Below, one piece after another: positions 52,342 through 60,484 of a stretch of DNA of 64,000 nt. Below the pieces are notes generated by a model that made no database searches, was not told the origin of the DNA, and saw only the letters and a list, made by a program, of their open reading frames with translations. Positions within the stretch are counted from its first letter, which is position 1; each line of letters starts with the position of its first letter. The DNA is taken from assembly GCF_014217255.1 (NCBI RefSeq), contig NZ_CP059404.1:744001-808000 (forward strand), given 5' to 3'. The translations under genes and the position numbers were made by a program. The stretch comes from Corynebacterium incognita (GTDB taxonomy: Bacteria > Actinomycetota > Actinomycetes > Mycobacteriales > Mycobacteriaceae).

Positions 52342-52415
52342 CGACCCTGACGGGACTTGAACCCGCGACCTCCGCCGTGACAGGGCGGCGCGCTAACCAA
52401 CTGCGCCACAGGGCC
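52342..52415 (-). tRNA. tRNA-Asp (anticodon GTC), copy 2
   Basis: Same sequence as the copy at 52007-52080. It is the second gene after tRNA-Glu in the upstream tRNA unit. Confidence 0.95.
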
Positions 52416-52453
52416 ATTGCTATTCAAACGTACGAAAAGTCCTGAACTTTTCG

Positions 52454-52526
52454 TACCCCCAACGGGATTCGAACCCGTGCCGCCGCCGTGAAAGGGCGGT
52501 GTCCTAGGCCGCTAGACGATGGGGGC
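52454..52526 (-). tRNA. tRNA-Glu (anticodon TTC)
   Basis: Acceptor GCCCCCA/TGGGGGT with a G-U first pair, anticodon arm CCGCC-ctTTCac-GGCGG, T-arm GGTTCGAATCC. 73 nt. Confidence 0.94.
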
Positions 52527-52652
52527 CTGCCGCATCACGCGCACGCGCTGTTGCGACTTATCAAAATATACTTGACAGCTACGGTGGAAACAAAATCGGC
52601 AGCCACGCTGCGGCGTTACCCCCACACACTTTCTCTTTGCCACGGCGGGTGG

Positions 52653-52658
52653 GATAAT
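52653..52658 (+). promoter_or_regulatory. -10 hexamer for leaderless csoR-type gene
   Basis: GATAAT ends 8 nt before the ATG at 52667 and only 2 nt before the in-frame GTG at 52661, which decides for the ATG. Confidence 0.55.
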
Positions 52659-52666
52659 CAGTGTCT

Positions 52667-53035
52667 ATGAGCGCCACCGATAATGCCCCCTCTCCTGCAG
52701 CCCCCACGGCAGCCTCAGATACCACTGCTACGTGTGCCTGCCACGAGGCGAACGTGCACGGCTACAACGAGGACAAAGACAAATACCTCATGCGCCTCAA
52801 GCGCATCGAGGGGCAGACGCGGGGCATTCAGCGGATGGTGGACGAGGACCAGTACTGCATTGACATCATCACCCAGATCTCCGCGGTAACCTCGGCGCTG
52901 GAGAACGTCGCCCTAGCGCTTCTCGACGACCATATTTCTCACTGCGTCACCGGGGCCGCCGCCGAAGACGGCGAGGTGGCGCGCGAGAAGATCGACGAGG
53001 CAATGAAAGCCATCAAGAAGATGGTGAAGAGCTAG
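52667..53035 (+). CDS. csoR: CsoR-type copper-sensing repressor
   Basis: A 122-residue helical repressor of the CsoR/RcnR family. The copper triad is complete: C64 in DQYCIDI, H89 and C93 in DDHISHC; the spacing (25 then 4) equals that of M. tuberculosis CsoR (C36, H61, C65). The DNA-contact helix is YLMRLKRIEGQTRGIQRM. A 30-residue N-terminal extension holds an extra CxCH (C23, C25, H26). Cu(I) binding normally releases DNA and induces a copper P-type ATPase or chaperone, but no copper-export gene is adjacent, so the target lies elsewhere. Its stop interlocks with the convergent remnant gene in CTAG. Confidence 0.85.
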   Translation: MSATDNAPSPAAPTAASDTTATCACHEANVHGYNEDKDKYLMRLKRIEGQTRGIQRMVDEDQYCIDIITQISAVTSALENVALALLDDHISHCVTGAAAEDGEVAREKIDEAMKAIKKMVKS

Positions 53036-53380
53036 CGCGCCTTCCTAGCCACGCGTCCGTAAAGCGCGGTGAAATAGTCGCTCATCACCGGGTAGTAGTC
53101 CGTCTCGAGGTCCACGGCAACAACGTCCTCGCCGCGGTATGCGACCGCGAGGCGGTCCATGTAGAACTCCCAACCCGGGCCTATCGACGCCGCGCCCTCG
53201 GCATCCTCAATCGCGTGCAACAGCTCAATGGCGCCGTCCTCGACGCGCATCTCCGGCACCCACATGCCGGCGTCCACGACGAGCTGTTCGTCCGGCACGC
53301 ACTTCTTGATGGCGACAGGCATGGGCGGGCCGGAAGTGCACCTTGCCTTCACTATCCCGCGTCGCGGTTGGAGTAGCCAT
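53032..53380 (-). pseudogene. SRPBCC/AHSA1-like gene with internal deletion (remnant)
   Basis: The reading frame from 53322 to 53032 encodes the last 95 residues of an AHSA1-type START-like protein (IELLHAIEDAEGAASIGPGWEFYMDRL, then YYPVMSDYFTALYGR). The N-terminal half with the first strands and the pocket is missing. Upstream, AGGGGAC precedes ATG 53380, which opens MATPTATRDSEGKVHF, a plausible true N-terminus, but in another frame. So about 80-100 residues appear deleted between the two parts and the frame is broken. A short protein could still start at 53352 (GTG) or 53322 (ATG). The function of the parent family is unknown here. Confidence 0.6.
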
Positions 53381-53435
53381 GTCCCCTACTCGACTGCGGT
53401 CTCGGCGCCAGCCGCCCGCTGTGAGCCCCGCAAAA

Positions 53436-53502
53436 TTTACGTTGTGAGCGCAAGTGACGGTTTTTCAGGCCGATATTGCGTGACTTGCGCTCACAACGCA
53501 AA
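53436..53502. repeat. Palindromic repeat element, copy B
   Basis: Two 24-bp inverted arms (53436-53459 and 53479-53502; 22 of 24 pairs) around a 19-nt loop. Core TTGTGAGCGCAAGT, differing by one base from copy A's core. It lies between the remnant gene and tRNA-Lys. Confidence 0.83.
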
Positions 53503-53589
53503 AACCGCGTCACACGCCCGGCGGTGAGCGCAGAAGATCAGCGATGAGGGATCAAATAAGGGATCCCCATGACCTAGCACCCCAACGAC

Positions 53590-53630
53590 AACACCCCATA
53601 CACCGCGTTTATGCAGCGTATGGGGTGCTT
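53590..53630 (-). terminator. Terminator of tRNA-Lys
   Basis: On the minus strand CACCCCATAC pairs with GTATGGGGTG around a loop, followed by TTGTCGTTGG. It follows the tRNA by a few bases. Confidence 0.7.
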
Positions 53631-53634
53631 GCTG

Positions 53635-53707
53635 TGGGCCCTGCGGGGCTCGAACCCGCGACCTGCGGATTAAAAGTCCGTAGCTCTACCAACTGAGCTA
53701 AAGGCCC
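53635..53707 (-). tRNA. tRNA-Lys (anticodon TTT)
   Basis: Acceptor GGGCCTT/AGGGCCC, anticodon loop CTTTTAA with TTT, T-arm GGTTCGAGCC. 73 nt; CCA not fully encoded. Confidence 0.94.
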
Positions 53708-53789
53708 AACGAACACATAGTTTAACCCGCCGGGCTGGCCCAGCAAAAACTAGGTCAATTCGGCGGGTGAAACAGGTTCCGAGCGACGT

Positions 53790-55301
53790 TTAGACGTCGG
53801 CGTCGCGCATGTCGCCGGTCTCGGCGAACTTAATCTGGAACTCGAAGGCGGACTTCAGATCGTGCGGGGTGTGTACGAACTTGCCCTGCATACCGCGCTC
53901 GAAGTAGCTGGTCAGTGCCTCACGGTAATCCGGGTGAGCGATGGCGATAACCTTCTCGGCGCGCTCGCGCGGAGCCAGGCCACGCAGGTCAGCGACACCG
54001 TACTCGGTGATGATGACCATGGTGTCGTGCTCCGTGTGGTCGGTGTGGGACACGAAAGGAACGATGGCGGAAATCTTGCCGTCCTTCGCCACGGACGGGG
54101 ACACGAAGGTGGAGATGTAAGCGTTACGGGTGAAGTCACCAGAACCGCCGGTGCCGTTCATAATGCGGGTGCCGCCCACGTTGGTGGAGTTGATGTTGCC
54201 GTAGATGTCACCCTCAATCATGCCGTTGGAGGAAATCAGGCCGACGCGGCGGATGACCTCAGGGTGGTTGGACACCTGCTGCGGACGCAGGATGATGTGG
54301 TTACGGTAGCGATCTGCCTCCGCGTTCATCTTCTCTGCGTAGTCCGGGGACAGCGCGAAGGACGTCGCGGACGCCATGGTCATTTTGCCGGCGTCGATGA
54401 GGTCGAGCATGCCGTCCTGGATAACCTCGGTGTAGGCCTGGATGTTTTCGAACTTGGAGTCCAGCAGGCCTGCCATCACGGCGTTCGGGACGTTGCCCAC
54501 GCCGGACTGCATGATGAACTGGTCGTAAGCCAGGCGGCCAGCGGCGACCTCGCCTTCCAGGAACTCGATGAAGTTTGCAGCGATCTTCTCAGACACCTCA
54601 TCCGGGGCCTTGAACGGAGCGTTGCGGTCCGGAGCGTTGGTCTCTACGACCGCTACGACCTTCTCCTGCGGAATCTCGATGTAGGAGGTGCCCACGCGGT
54701 CAGAGACCTTGGTGATCGGGATTGGCTGACGGTTAGGCAGCTTCTCAATCTTGTAGATGTCGTGCATGCCCTCCAGGTTGAGGGACTGCCACTCGTTGAC
54801 CTCAATGATGATCTTGTCAGCGGCATCGATGTACTCGAGGTTGTTGCCCACTGCGGAGGACGGGATGATGTTACCCTCTTCGGTGATGCGCACGGCCTCA
54901 ATGATGGCGACCTGGAAGTCACCGTAGAAGCCCTGCTCTACGTGCATGCCGATGTGGGACAGGTGCACGTCCTGGTACAGGATCTCGCCGGAGTTAGCCT
55001 TGTTACGCAGGACCGGATCGGAGTTGTACGGAGTGCGGAAGCGCAGTGCGTCTGCCTCCGCCAGAACACCGTCTGCGTCCGGTGCGGTGGACGCGCCGGA
55101 GAAGACGTCGATCTTGAACTCCTCGCCCTTCTCGTGCGCCGCACGCGCCTTGTCCGCGATGGCCTGTGGGAGAGCCTTCGGGTAGCCGGCGCCCGTGAAG
55201 CCGGAGATGCCTACGCGGTCGCCATGATTGACAAACTGCGCCGCCTCGTCAGCAGACATCACCTTGGACTGGAAAAATTCGTTCGCGATCCTCTCGGACA
55301 T
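53790..55301 (-). CDS. Succinyl-CoA:acetate CoA-transferase / acetyl-CoA hydrolase family
   Basis: A 503-residue class I CoA-transferase of the Cat1/AarC/ActA group that exchanges CoA between acetate and succinyl-CoA. The N-terminal CoA-binding glycine loop is GISGFTGAGYPKALP; the probable catalytic Glu is in AYTEVIQDGMLDL (near residue 290); the glycine-rich GDIYGNINSTNVGG and GGSGDFTRNA loops follow. C. glutamicum has such an enzyme (cat/actA) for acetate activation and overflow. AAGGAGG lies about 8 nt before the ATG. The upstream region has a RamB-like motif, and the regulator RamA is encoded in this window, consistent with acetate control. Confidence 0.9.
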   Translation of the reverse strand: MSERIANEFFQSKVMSADEAAQFVNHGDRVGISGFTGAGYPKALPQAIADKARAAHEKGEEFKIDVFSGASTAPDADGVLAEADALRFRTPYNSDPVLRNKANSGEILYQDVHLSHIGMHVEQGFYGDFQVAIIEAVRITEEGNIIPSSAVGNNLEYIDAADKIIIEVNEWQSLNLEGMHDIYKIEKLPNRQPIPITKVSDRVGTSYIEIPQEKVVAVVETNAPDRNAPFKAPDEVSEKIAANFIEFLEGEVAAGRLAYDQFIMQSGVGNVPNAVMAGLLDSKFENIQAYTEVIQDGMLDLIDAGKMTMASATSFALSPDYAEKMNAEADRYRNHIILRPQQVSNHPEVIRRVGLISSNGMIEGDIYGNINSTNVGGTRIMNGTGGSGDFTRNAYISTFVSPSVAKDGKISAIVPFVSHTDHTEHDTMVIITEYGVADLRGLAPRERAEKVIAIAHPDYREALTSYFERGMQGKFVHTPHDLKSAFEFQIKFAETGDMRDADV

Positions 55302-55408
55302 GCGTTTTACCTCCTTGCAGGAAGGACATGGCCAGACAACGTACGTTGGCCCCCTTCAATTAAAGTTACACAGACCACATTAGCGAACTTTCCCAAATCT
55401 TTTCCAAT

Positions 55409-55421
55409 AGTTTGCAAAACT
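55409..55421. promoter_or_regulatory. RamB-like motif AGTTTGCAAAACT
   Basis: Contains the TTTGCAAA core of the RamB consensus, about 108 bp upstream of the CoA-transferase start. RamB represses acetate genes in C. glutamicum. Motif match is by eye. Confidence 0.4.
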
Positions 55422-55535
55422 TTGACAGGCCTCCCACCCGGAGGGTTTCGTGGCCGTGCCCCACGCGGGCGTCGGCAAGCCAGCGAAGATTTCATATTTG
55501 CCCTCAGACCTGCACAGGGAGCACAATGGGGCCTT

Positions 55536-56681
55536 GTGAGTCTGCGAATTGGAAAGATTAACCTCGAATCCCCCGTCATCCTGGCCCCGATGGCAGGGGT
55601 AACCAACGTGGCTTTCCGCACCCTGTGCCGCGAACAAGAGCGCGCGCTGACTGGCACCGTGTCGGGACTCTACGTCTGCGAAATGGTGACCGCGCGAGCA
55701 CTCGTGGAGCGCAATGAGAAGACGATTCACATGACGACGTTCGCGCCCGACGAGGACCCGCGTTCCCTGCAGCTCTACACTGTGGATCCGGAATATACTT
55801 ACAAAGCCGCGAAGATGATCGTGGACGAGAATTTAGCCGACCACATCGATATGAACTTCGGCTGCCCCATGCCCAAGGTCACCCGCCGAGGCGGCGGCGC
55901 TGCGCTCCCCTACAAGCGGCGGCTGTTCGGCCAGATTGTGGACGCCGCGGTGCGCGCCACGGAGGGCACGGACATCCCAGTAACGGTAAAGATGCGCATC
56001 GGCATCGACGATGAGCACCGCACGCATCTCGACGCCGGGCGGATCGCCGTGGACATGGGCGCCCAAGCCGTCGCATTGCACGGCCGCACCGCTGCGCAGC
56101 GTTACTCAGGCGATGCGGACTGGACAGAGATCGCCCGCCTCAAGGAGCACCTGGCGGAGTCGGGGGTACCTGTGTTGGGCAATGGAGATATTTTCAAAGC
56201 CACCGACGCCTCGGACATGATGGCGCAATCCGGGTGCGACGGCGTGGTCGTGGGGCGTGGCTGTCTGGGACGGCCATGGTTGTTCGCTGAGCTGTCCGCC
56301 CAGCTGCGCGGCGAGCCTATCCCGGAGGAACCGACGCTGGGAGAAGTTACTCGCATTATTTACCGCCATGCGGAGCTGCTGGCCTCGCATGATGGCGAGC
56401 ACCACGCCTGTCGCGATATCCGCAAACATATGGGCTGGTACCTGCGCGGATTCCCCGTCGGCGGCGAGGTCCGCGCGCAGTTGGCACGGGTGGAATCGCT
56501 GGCGCACCTCAAGGAGATGCTGGAGCCGTGGGCGGATTCTACTGCTAAGGCTAACGACGCCGACGGGGCCCGCGGGCGCCAGGGTTCCCCGGCGAAGGTG
56601 GCGCTTCCCGACGGCTGGCTTGACGACCCCGAGGACGATACCGTGCCGGTCGGCGCGGAGATTGAAAATTCCGGCGGATAA
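55536..56681 (+). CDS. dus: tRNA-dihydrouridine synthase
   Basis: A 381-residue FMN enzyme that reduces uridine to dihydrouridine in tRNA D-loops. The TIM-barrel start is PVILAPMAGVTNVAFRTLC, the catalytic cysteine is in MNFGCPMPKVTRRGGGAAL (near 110), the Lys/Arg site in VTVKMRIGID, the His in VALHGRTAAQRYSGDADW and the FMN-phosphate loops are VLGNGDIF and VVVGRGCLGRPW. The start GTG at 55536 fits the fold and has CACAAT 8 nt upstream. The frame stays open for a further 1.7 kb upstream, but that part is the antisense of the CoA-transferase gene and is not coding. Confidence 0.93.
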   Translation: MSLRIGKINLESPVILAPMAGVTNVAFRTLCREQERALTGTVSGLYVCEMVTARALVERNEKTIHMTTFAPDEDPRSLQLYTVDPEYTYKAAKMIVDENLADHIDMNFGCPMPKVTRRGGGAALPYKRRLFGQIVDAAVRATEGTDIPVTVKMRIGIDDEHRTHLDAGRIAVDMGAQAVALHGRTAAQRYSGDADWTEIARLKEHLAESGVPVLGNGDIFKATDASDMMAQSGCDGVVVGRGCLGRPWLFAELSAQLRGEPIPEEPTLGEVTRIIYRHAELLASHDGEHHACRDIRKHMGWYLRGFPVGGEVRAQLARVESLAHLKEMLEPWADSTAKANDADGARGRQGSPAKVALPDGWLDDPEDDTVPVGAEIENSGG

Positions 56682-56712
56682 ATTTCGCCGCACGCCAACG
56701 CATACTTTCCCC

Positions 56713-56718
56713 TAATAT
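56713..56718 (+). promoter_or_regulatory. -10 hexamer for leaderless phoU
   Basis: TAATAT ends 7 nt before the phoU ATG at 56726. Confidence 0.55.
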
Positions 56719-56725
56719 GGATTCC

Positions 56726-57490
56726 ATGCGTACCGCCTATCGTGAGAACCTTGACAACTTCGCACACGATCTCATCATCATGTGCGATATGGTGGGTTCG
56801 ATCATGGACAAGGCCACTGAAGCCCTGGTGCATTCCCGGCTCGAGCCCGCGGAAGAAGCCTTGTCCACCAGTGATGACCTGGAAGATATTCGCCAGCGTT
56901 GCGAAGAACGCGCCGTGAAGCTCTTAGCACTGGAGAACCCCGTGGCCTCCGATCTGCGCCAAGTGGTCTCCTCCATTTATATCGTGGAAGACCTCAACCG
57001 AATGGCCAGCTTGAGCAAGCACGTGGCCAAGGCTGCTCGCCGTCGCCACCCAGACCCGGCGGTGCCTGAGGCCTACCGCGGGTACTTTGTGGAACTTGGC
57101 CGACTGGTGCGCCACATGTGCGAAACCACCCGCAGCCTCCTGGTCAGCCCGGATACCACCGTGGCGCTGCAACTGACCAAGGACGACGACGCGGTTGATG
57201 ACATCAACGAGCACCTGCTCACTGCGCTCACGATGAAGGAGTGGGAATACACCACCCGCGAGGCCGTCGATCTTACGTTGCTGGCGCGCTACTACGAGCG
57301 CTTCGCGGATCACTGCGTCAACGTCTCCGCCCGCATTGTCTACCTCACCACCGGACTCACCCCAGACCAGTACCTGGCCGAGCGCGCCGAGGCCAAGGAC
57401 AGGGAAGAGATGCTCCGACATTTCCAGGATCTGGAGAAGCAGTTCCACGGCCGCTCCAGCCCCCGCCCCACCGATGCCCCTGAGGGTTAA
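56726..57490 (+). CDS. phoU: Phosphate transport regulator PhoU
   Basis: A 254-residue protein with two three-helix PhoU repeats, each with the metal-binding E/DxxxD pattern (DDLEDIRQRCEERAVKLLAL; DDDAVDDINEHLL and YYERFADHCVNVSARIVYLTTG). PhoU links PstB activity to the two-component phosphate sensor. The ATG at 56726 is preferred over 56717 because of the -10 at 7 nt. It is separate from pstSCAB and on the opposite strand, unlike in E. coli. Its stop interlocks with the convergent P450 stop (TTAA 57487-57490). Confidence 0.93.
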   Translation: MRTAYRENLDNFAHDLIIMCDMVGSIMDKATEALVHSRLEPAEEALSTSDDLEDIRQRCEERAVKLLALENPVASDLRQVVSSIYIVEDLNRMASLSKHVAKAARRRHPDPAVPEAYRGYFVELGRLVRHMCETTRSLLVSPDTTVALQLTKDDDAVDDINEHLLTALTMKEWEYTTREAVDLTLLARYYERFADHCVNVSARIVYLTTGLTPDQYLAERAEAKDREEMLRHFQDLEKQFHGRSSPRPTDAPEG

Positions 57491-58646
57491 AGCCGCGTTA
57501 ACACAACTGGCAGGCGCGCCCAGCCACCCACGGGGAATTCCTCCCTCTGTGGCGCGGCCGCGGTCCCCTGTTCGGGACGTTCGAGCTTGAACTGTGTTAA
57601 TAGTTCCTCGAAGAACGCTCGCAACTCCACCATGGATAGCGGTTTGCCGGGGCATTCGTGCGGCCCCGTGCCCCATACGAGGTTGCGCTCTGCGTTGGCT
57701 TCGGGCGCAAAGGTGTCGGGTTCCGGGAAGGCGCGCGGATCACGGTTCGCCGCGGTCCAGTGAATGCGCACGCGCTGCCCAGCCGGTAGCTCAAGGTCGC
57801 CGAGCTTCACTGGACAGGTGGTGATTCGACGGTTGGACACAAAAGGATCGTCAATGCGCAGGATCTCATCCGCGATAGAGGTAAATTCCACCTCCTTCAC
57901 CCCTTGGCGCAACCGATCCTGGAGTGTGGTGTCGTCGCACAGGCGCGCGACAATCACCCCGATGCAGCGCGCCATGGAGCCGAGGTCGCCGGCCGTCCAG
58001 TTCCGCAGGATGGAAACAACTTCTTCACCCTCCAAGCGTCGCCCCAAGGAGGTATCGTGCACGAGCGCGCTTGTGACGTCCTCTCCTGGATTGTCCACGC
58101 GCGGCGTGATGACGTCCCCGATGATGGCGTCGAATTCCGCCGCCACCGCTGCCGTGCGTTCCAACTCCCCGGAGCGGGTGGCCGCGGAATTCTCCTGGAC
58201 CCATGCCAGCAGGCGCGGCTCCAATTCCTGCGGCCATCCTAGCCAGGCCAGCATGGCACGGACGGCATAGACCTCGCCGAGTTCACTCACGGCGTCGACA
58301 GTGCTGCTCCCAGGAAATGACTTGAGGAGCTCCCGGGCGACGCCGCGGAAGGTTGCTTCGAGCTTCTCGACGACGCTGACGTTGAGGTAACGGTCAAGGA
58401 GACCCCGCATGGCGGTGTGCGCCTCACCGTCGAGACCATTCGGCAGTTGCATGAAGCGGGACACAGCCGACGAATAGCGCATGGGGTCCTGCGCGACCGC
58501 AACGGCCTCCGCGTGTCCGGCAACTACCACTTCGCCAGTGTCTTCTCCCCCAGGCGAACCGCCATGGACAACTGGGCAACCGGTGCTGTGGACGCTCTCC
58601 GCCCAGCGCTGGGATCAGTTCCTGACTGTGATTCGTGGTAGCTCAT
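57487..58646 (-). CDS. Cytochrome P450-like protein, frameshifted near the N-terminus
   Basis: The open frame from 58530 to 57487 encodes 347 residues with P450 hallmarks: I-helix WTAGDLGSMARCI (Ala/Gly-Asp in place of the usual AGxxT), the EILRIDDPFVSNRRIT K-helix (ExxR partner), and the heme loop VWGTGPHECPGKPLSMVELR with the Cys ligand. It is short for a P450. In front lies an open stretch from ATG 58646 (MSYHESQSGTDPSAG and on to SMAVRLGEKT) that stops at TAG. The two frames join if the run of five G (58547-58551 read on minus) had six: RLGGEDTGEVVVAGHAE. So the gene is broken in this sequence, or the run is miscounted. Substrate is unknown; Thr is missing from the oxygen-activation site. 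Confidence 0.72.
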
Positions 58647-58675
58647 ATGTCCCGAGTTGAGGCGTGAAAACTGAG

Positions 58676-58726
58676 GCGAGCCCGGCACCACCCGCGCGTG
58701 CGGGAGTGCCGGGCTCGTTGCTCGGA
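58676..58726 (-). terminator. Terminator of the pst operon
   Basis: On the minus strand CGAGCCCGGCAC pairs with GTGCCGGGCTCG, followed by CCTCAGTTTTC. It lies about 17 bases after pstB. Confidence 0.82.
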
Positions 58727-58742
58727 CTATGTGCGTGCTGGT

Positions 58743-59516
58743 TTAGCCGAAGCGACCAGCGATGTAGTCTTCGGTTTCCTTCTTGTCAGGATTCTCGAAG
58801 ATCTTGGTGGTGTCGTTGAACTCCACCAGGTGGCCCGGCTTACCGGTTGCCTCCAGGGAGAAGAAGCCGGTCTTGTCGGACACACGAGCTGCCTGCTGCA
58901 TGTTGTGGGTCACGATGACGATGGTGAAGTCTTCCTTCAGCTCGTGGATGAGGTCCTCCACGGCCAGGGTGGAAATCGGGTCAAGAGCGGAGCAAGGCTC
59001 GTCCATGAGCAGAACCTCTGGCTCCACTGCAATCGCACGAGCGATGCACAGACGCTGCTGCTGACCACCGGAGAGGCCGCCGCCCGGCTTGTCCAGGCGG
59101 TCCTTGACTTCTTCCCAGAGGTTCGCGCCGCGCAGCGACTTCTCTGCAACTTCCTTGAGCTTCTTCTTGTTCTTCTCACCGGACAGCTTCAGGCCTGCCA
59201 CAACGTTGTCCTCGATGGACATGGTGGGGAACGGGTTAGCCTTCTGGAACACCATGCCGATGGTGTTACGCACCGCCACTGGGTCAATGTTCTTGCCGTA
59301 GATGTTCTCGCCGTCGAGAAGGATCTCGCCCTTGACGGAAGCACCGGGGATAACCTCGTGCATGCGGTTGAGAGTGCGCAGAACGGTGGACTTACCACAG
59401 CCGGAAGGGCCGATGAAAGCGGTCACTGCCTGTGCCGGGATCTGCATGTTGACGTTCTGTACAGCGTGGAAATCGCCGTAGTAAATGTTGACGTCATTAA
59501 GTGCAAGCTTGGACAT
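58743..59516 (-). CDS. pstB: Phosphate ABC transporter ATP-binding protein
   Basis: A 257-residue ATPase: Walker [11 protein letters not shown]-loop VFQKANPFP, signature [15 protein letters not shown], Walker [14 protein letters not shown] and H-loop VIVTHNM. These are the PstB-specific forms. GGAG lies 6 nt before the ATG at 59516 (an adjacent ATG at 59519 is possible). It is the last gene of pstSCAB. Confidence 0.97.
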   Translation of the reverse strand: MSKLALNDVNIYYGDFHAVQNVNMQIPAQAVTAFIGPSGCGKSTVLRTLNRMHEVIPGASVKGEILLDGENIYGKNIDPVAVRNTIGMVFQKANPFPTMSIEDNVVAGLKLSGEKNKKKLKEVAEKSLRGANLWEEVKDRLDKPGGGLSGGQQQRLCIARAIAVEPEVLLMDEPCSALDPISTLAVEDLIHELKEDFTIVIVTHNMQQAARVSDKTGFFSLEATGKPGHLVEFNDTTKIFENPDKKETEDYIAGRFG

Positions 59517-59549
59517 CATTTACTCCTGTTGGGGATATGAGAGGGGTGA

Positions 59550-60470
59550 TTATTTCTTGACTGAGTACTTAGCGGAGATGATGCGTGCGCCAATGTTCAA
59601 AAGGGCGATCAGCAGCACCAGCGTAAACGCGGCACCCCACATCTTGTCCAGGACGTTTTCGGTAACGCCGGCCTTGTACATATCGAGCATCATCAGTGGC
59701 AGCGAGGACATCGGGCCGTCCATCGGGTTGGTGTTCAACGCGGAGGTCGAGCCCACCAAGATCAGGACCGGTGCGGACTCGCCCATGATGCGCGCGATCG
59801 CCAGCATGATGCCGGTGACGATGCCGGACAGGGCGGTCGGCAGAACAATCTTGGCGATGGTCTTCCACTTCGGAACGCCCAGTGCCAGGGAGGCCTCGCG
59901 CAGGTCCATTGGAACCACGCGCAGCATTTCCTCGGTGTTACGAACAACCACGGGAATCATGAGCAGGAGCAGCGACCAGGCCACAGCCATACCGGAGCGG
60001 TCGAAGCCCATGGTGGTGATCCACGCTGCGTACACGAACAGTGCGGCGACGATGGAAGGAACACCGGAGAGGATGTCCACCATGAAGGTGGTGATGCGAC
60101 CCAGCCAGCCGCCGGTGGAGTACTCCACCAGGTAGATGGCGGTGAACACGCCAATCGGGATAGCGACCACGGAGGCGATCAGGGTCTGGATGAAGGTACC
60201 GGTGATGGCGTGCAGCGCACCGCCGCCCTTGGAGTGGTACATCGTGCCCAGCATGTCCTCGGTCCACCACTCGGCGCGCAGGGTGACGGGGAGGCCCTTG
60301 ACGATAAGCTCCCACAGGACCCATACCAGTGGAATCAGTGCGATCAACATGCACAGGTAGATGATGACGGACGCGATAGTGTTGACGGCCTTACGGCTGC
60401 CAGAGATGTCAGTGAAAGCGGAGGAGCCATTGACCTTCGAGGAGGTCGGGGCAACAGTCTTGTTAGTCAT
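59550..60470 (-). CDS. pstA: Phosphate ABC transporter permease PstA
   Basis: A 306-residue permease with six membrane helices. The EAA-type ATPase coupling loop is REASLALGVPKWKTIAKIVLPTALSGIVTG, and the central domain PIGVFTAIYLVEYS is typical of PstA. It partners PstC. The gap to pstC is 14 nt, to pstB 33 nt. Confidence 0.96.
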   Translation of the reverse strand: MTNKTVAPTSSKVNGSSAFTDISGSRKAVNTIASVIIYLCMLIALIPLVWVLWELIVKGLPVTLRAEWWTEDMLGTMYHSKGGGALHAITGTFIQTLIASVVAIPIGVFTAIYLVEYSTGGWLGRITTFMVDILSGVPSIVAALFVYAAWITTMGFDRSGMAVAWSLLLLMIPVVVRNTEEMLRVVPMDLREASLALGVPKWKTIAKIVLPTALSGIVTGIMLAIARIMGESAPVLILVGSTSALNTNPMDGPMSSLPLMMLDMYKAGVTENVLDKMWGAAFTLVLLIALLNIGARIISAKYSVKK

Positions 60471-60484
60471 TGTTTTCTCGCTTT

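Noticed and set aside
51900..53710. tRNA cluster as an integration site
   Set aside because: No duplicated tRNA 3' end fragment or integrase is nearby; the duplicated tRNA-Asp genes are complete.
53862..55535. The 1.7-kb open extension upstream of dus, which would make a 939-residue protein
   Set aside because: This part is antisense to the CoA-transferase gene; the Dus fold begins right at GTG 55536, which has its own -10.
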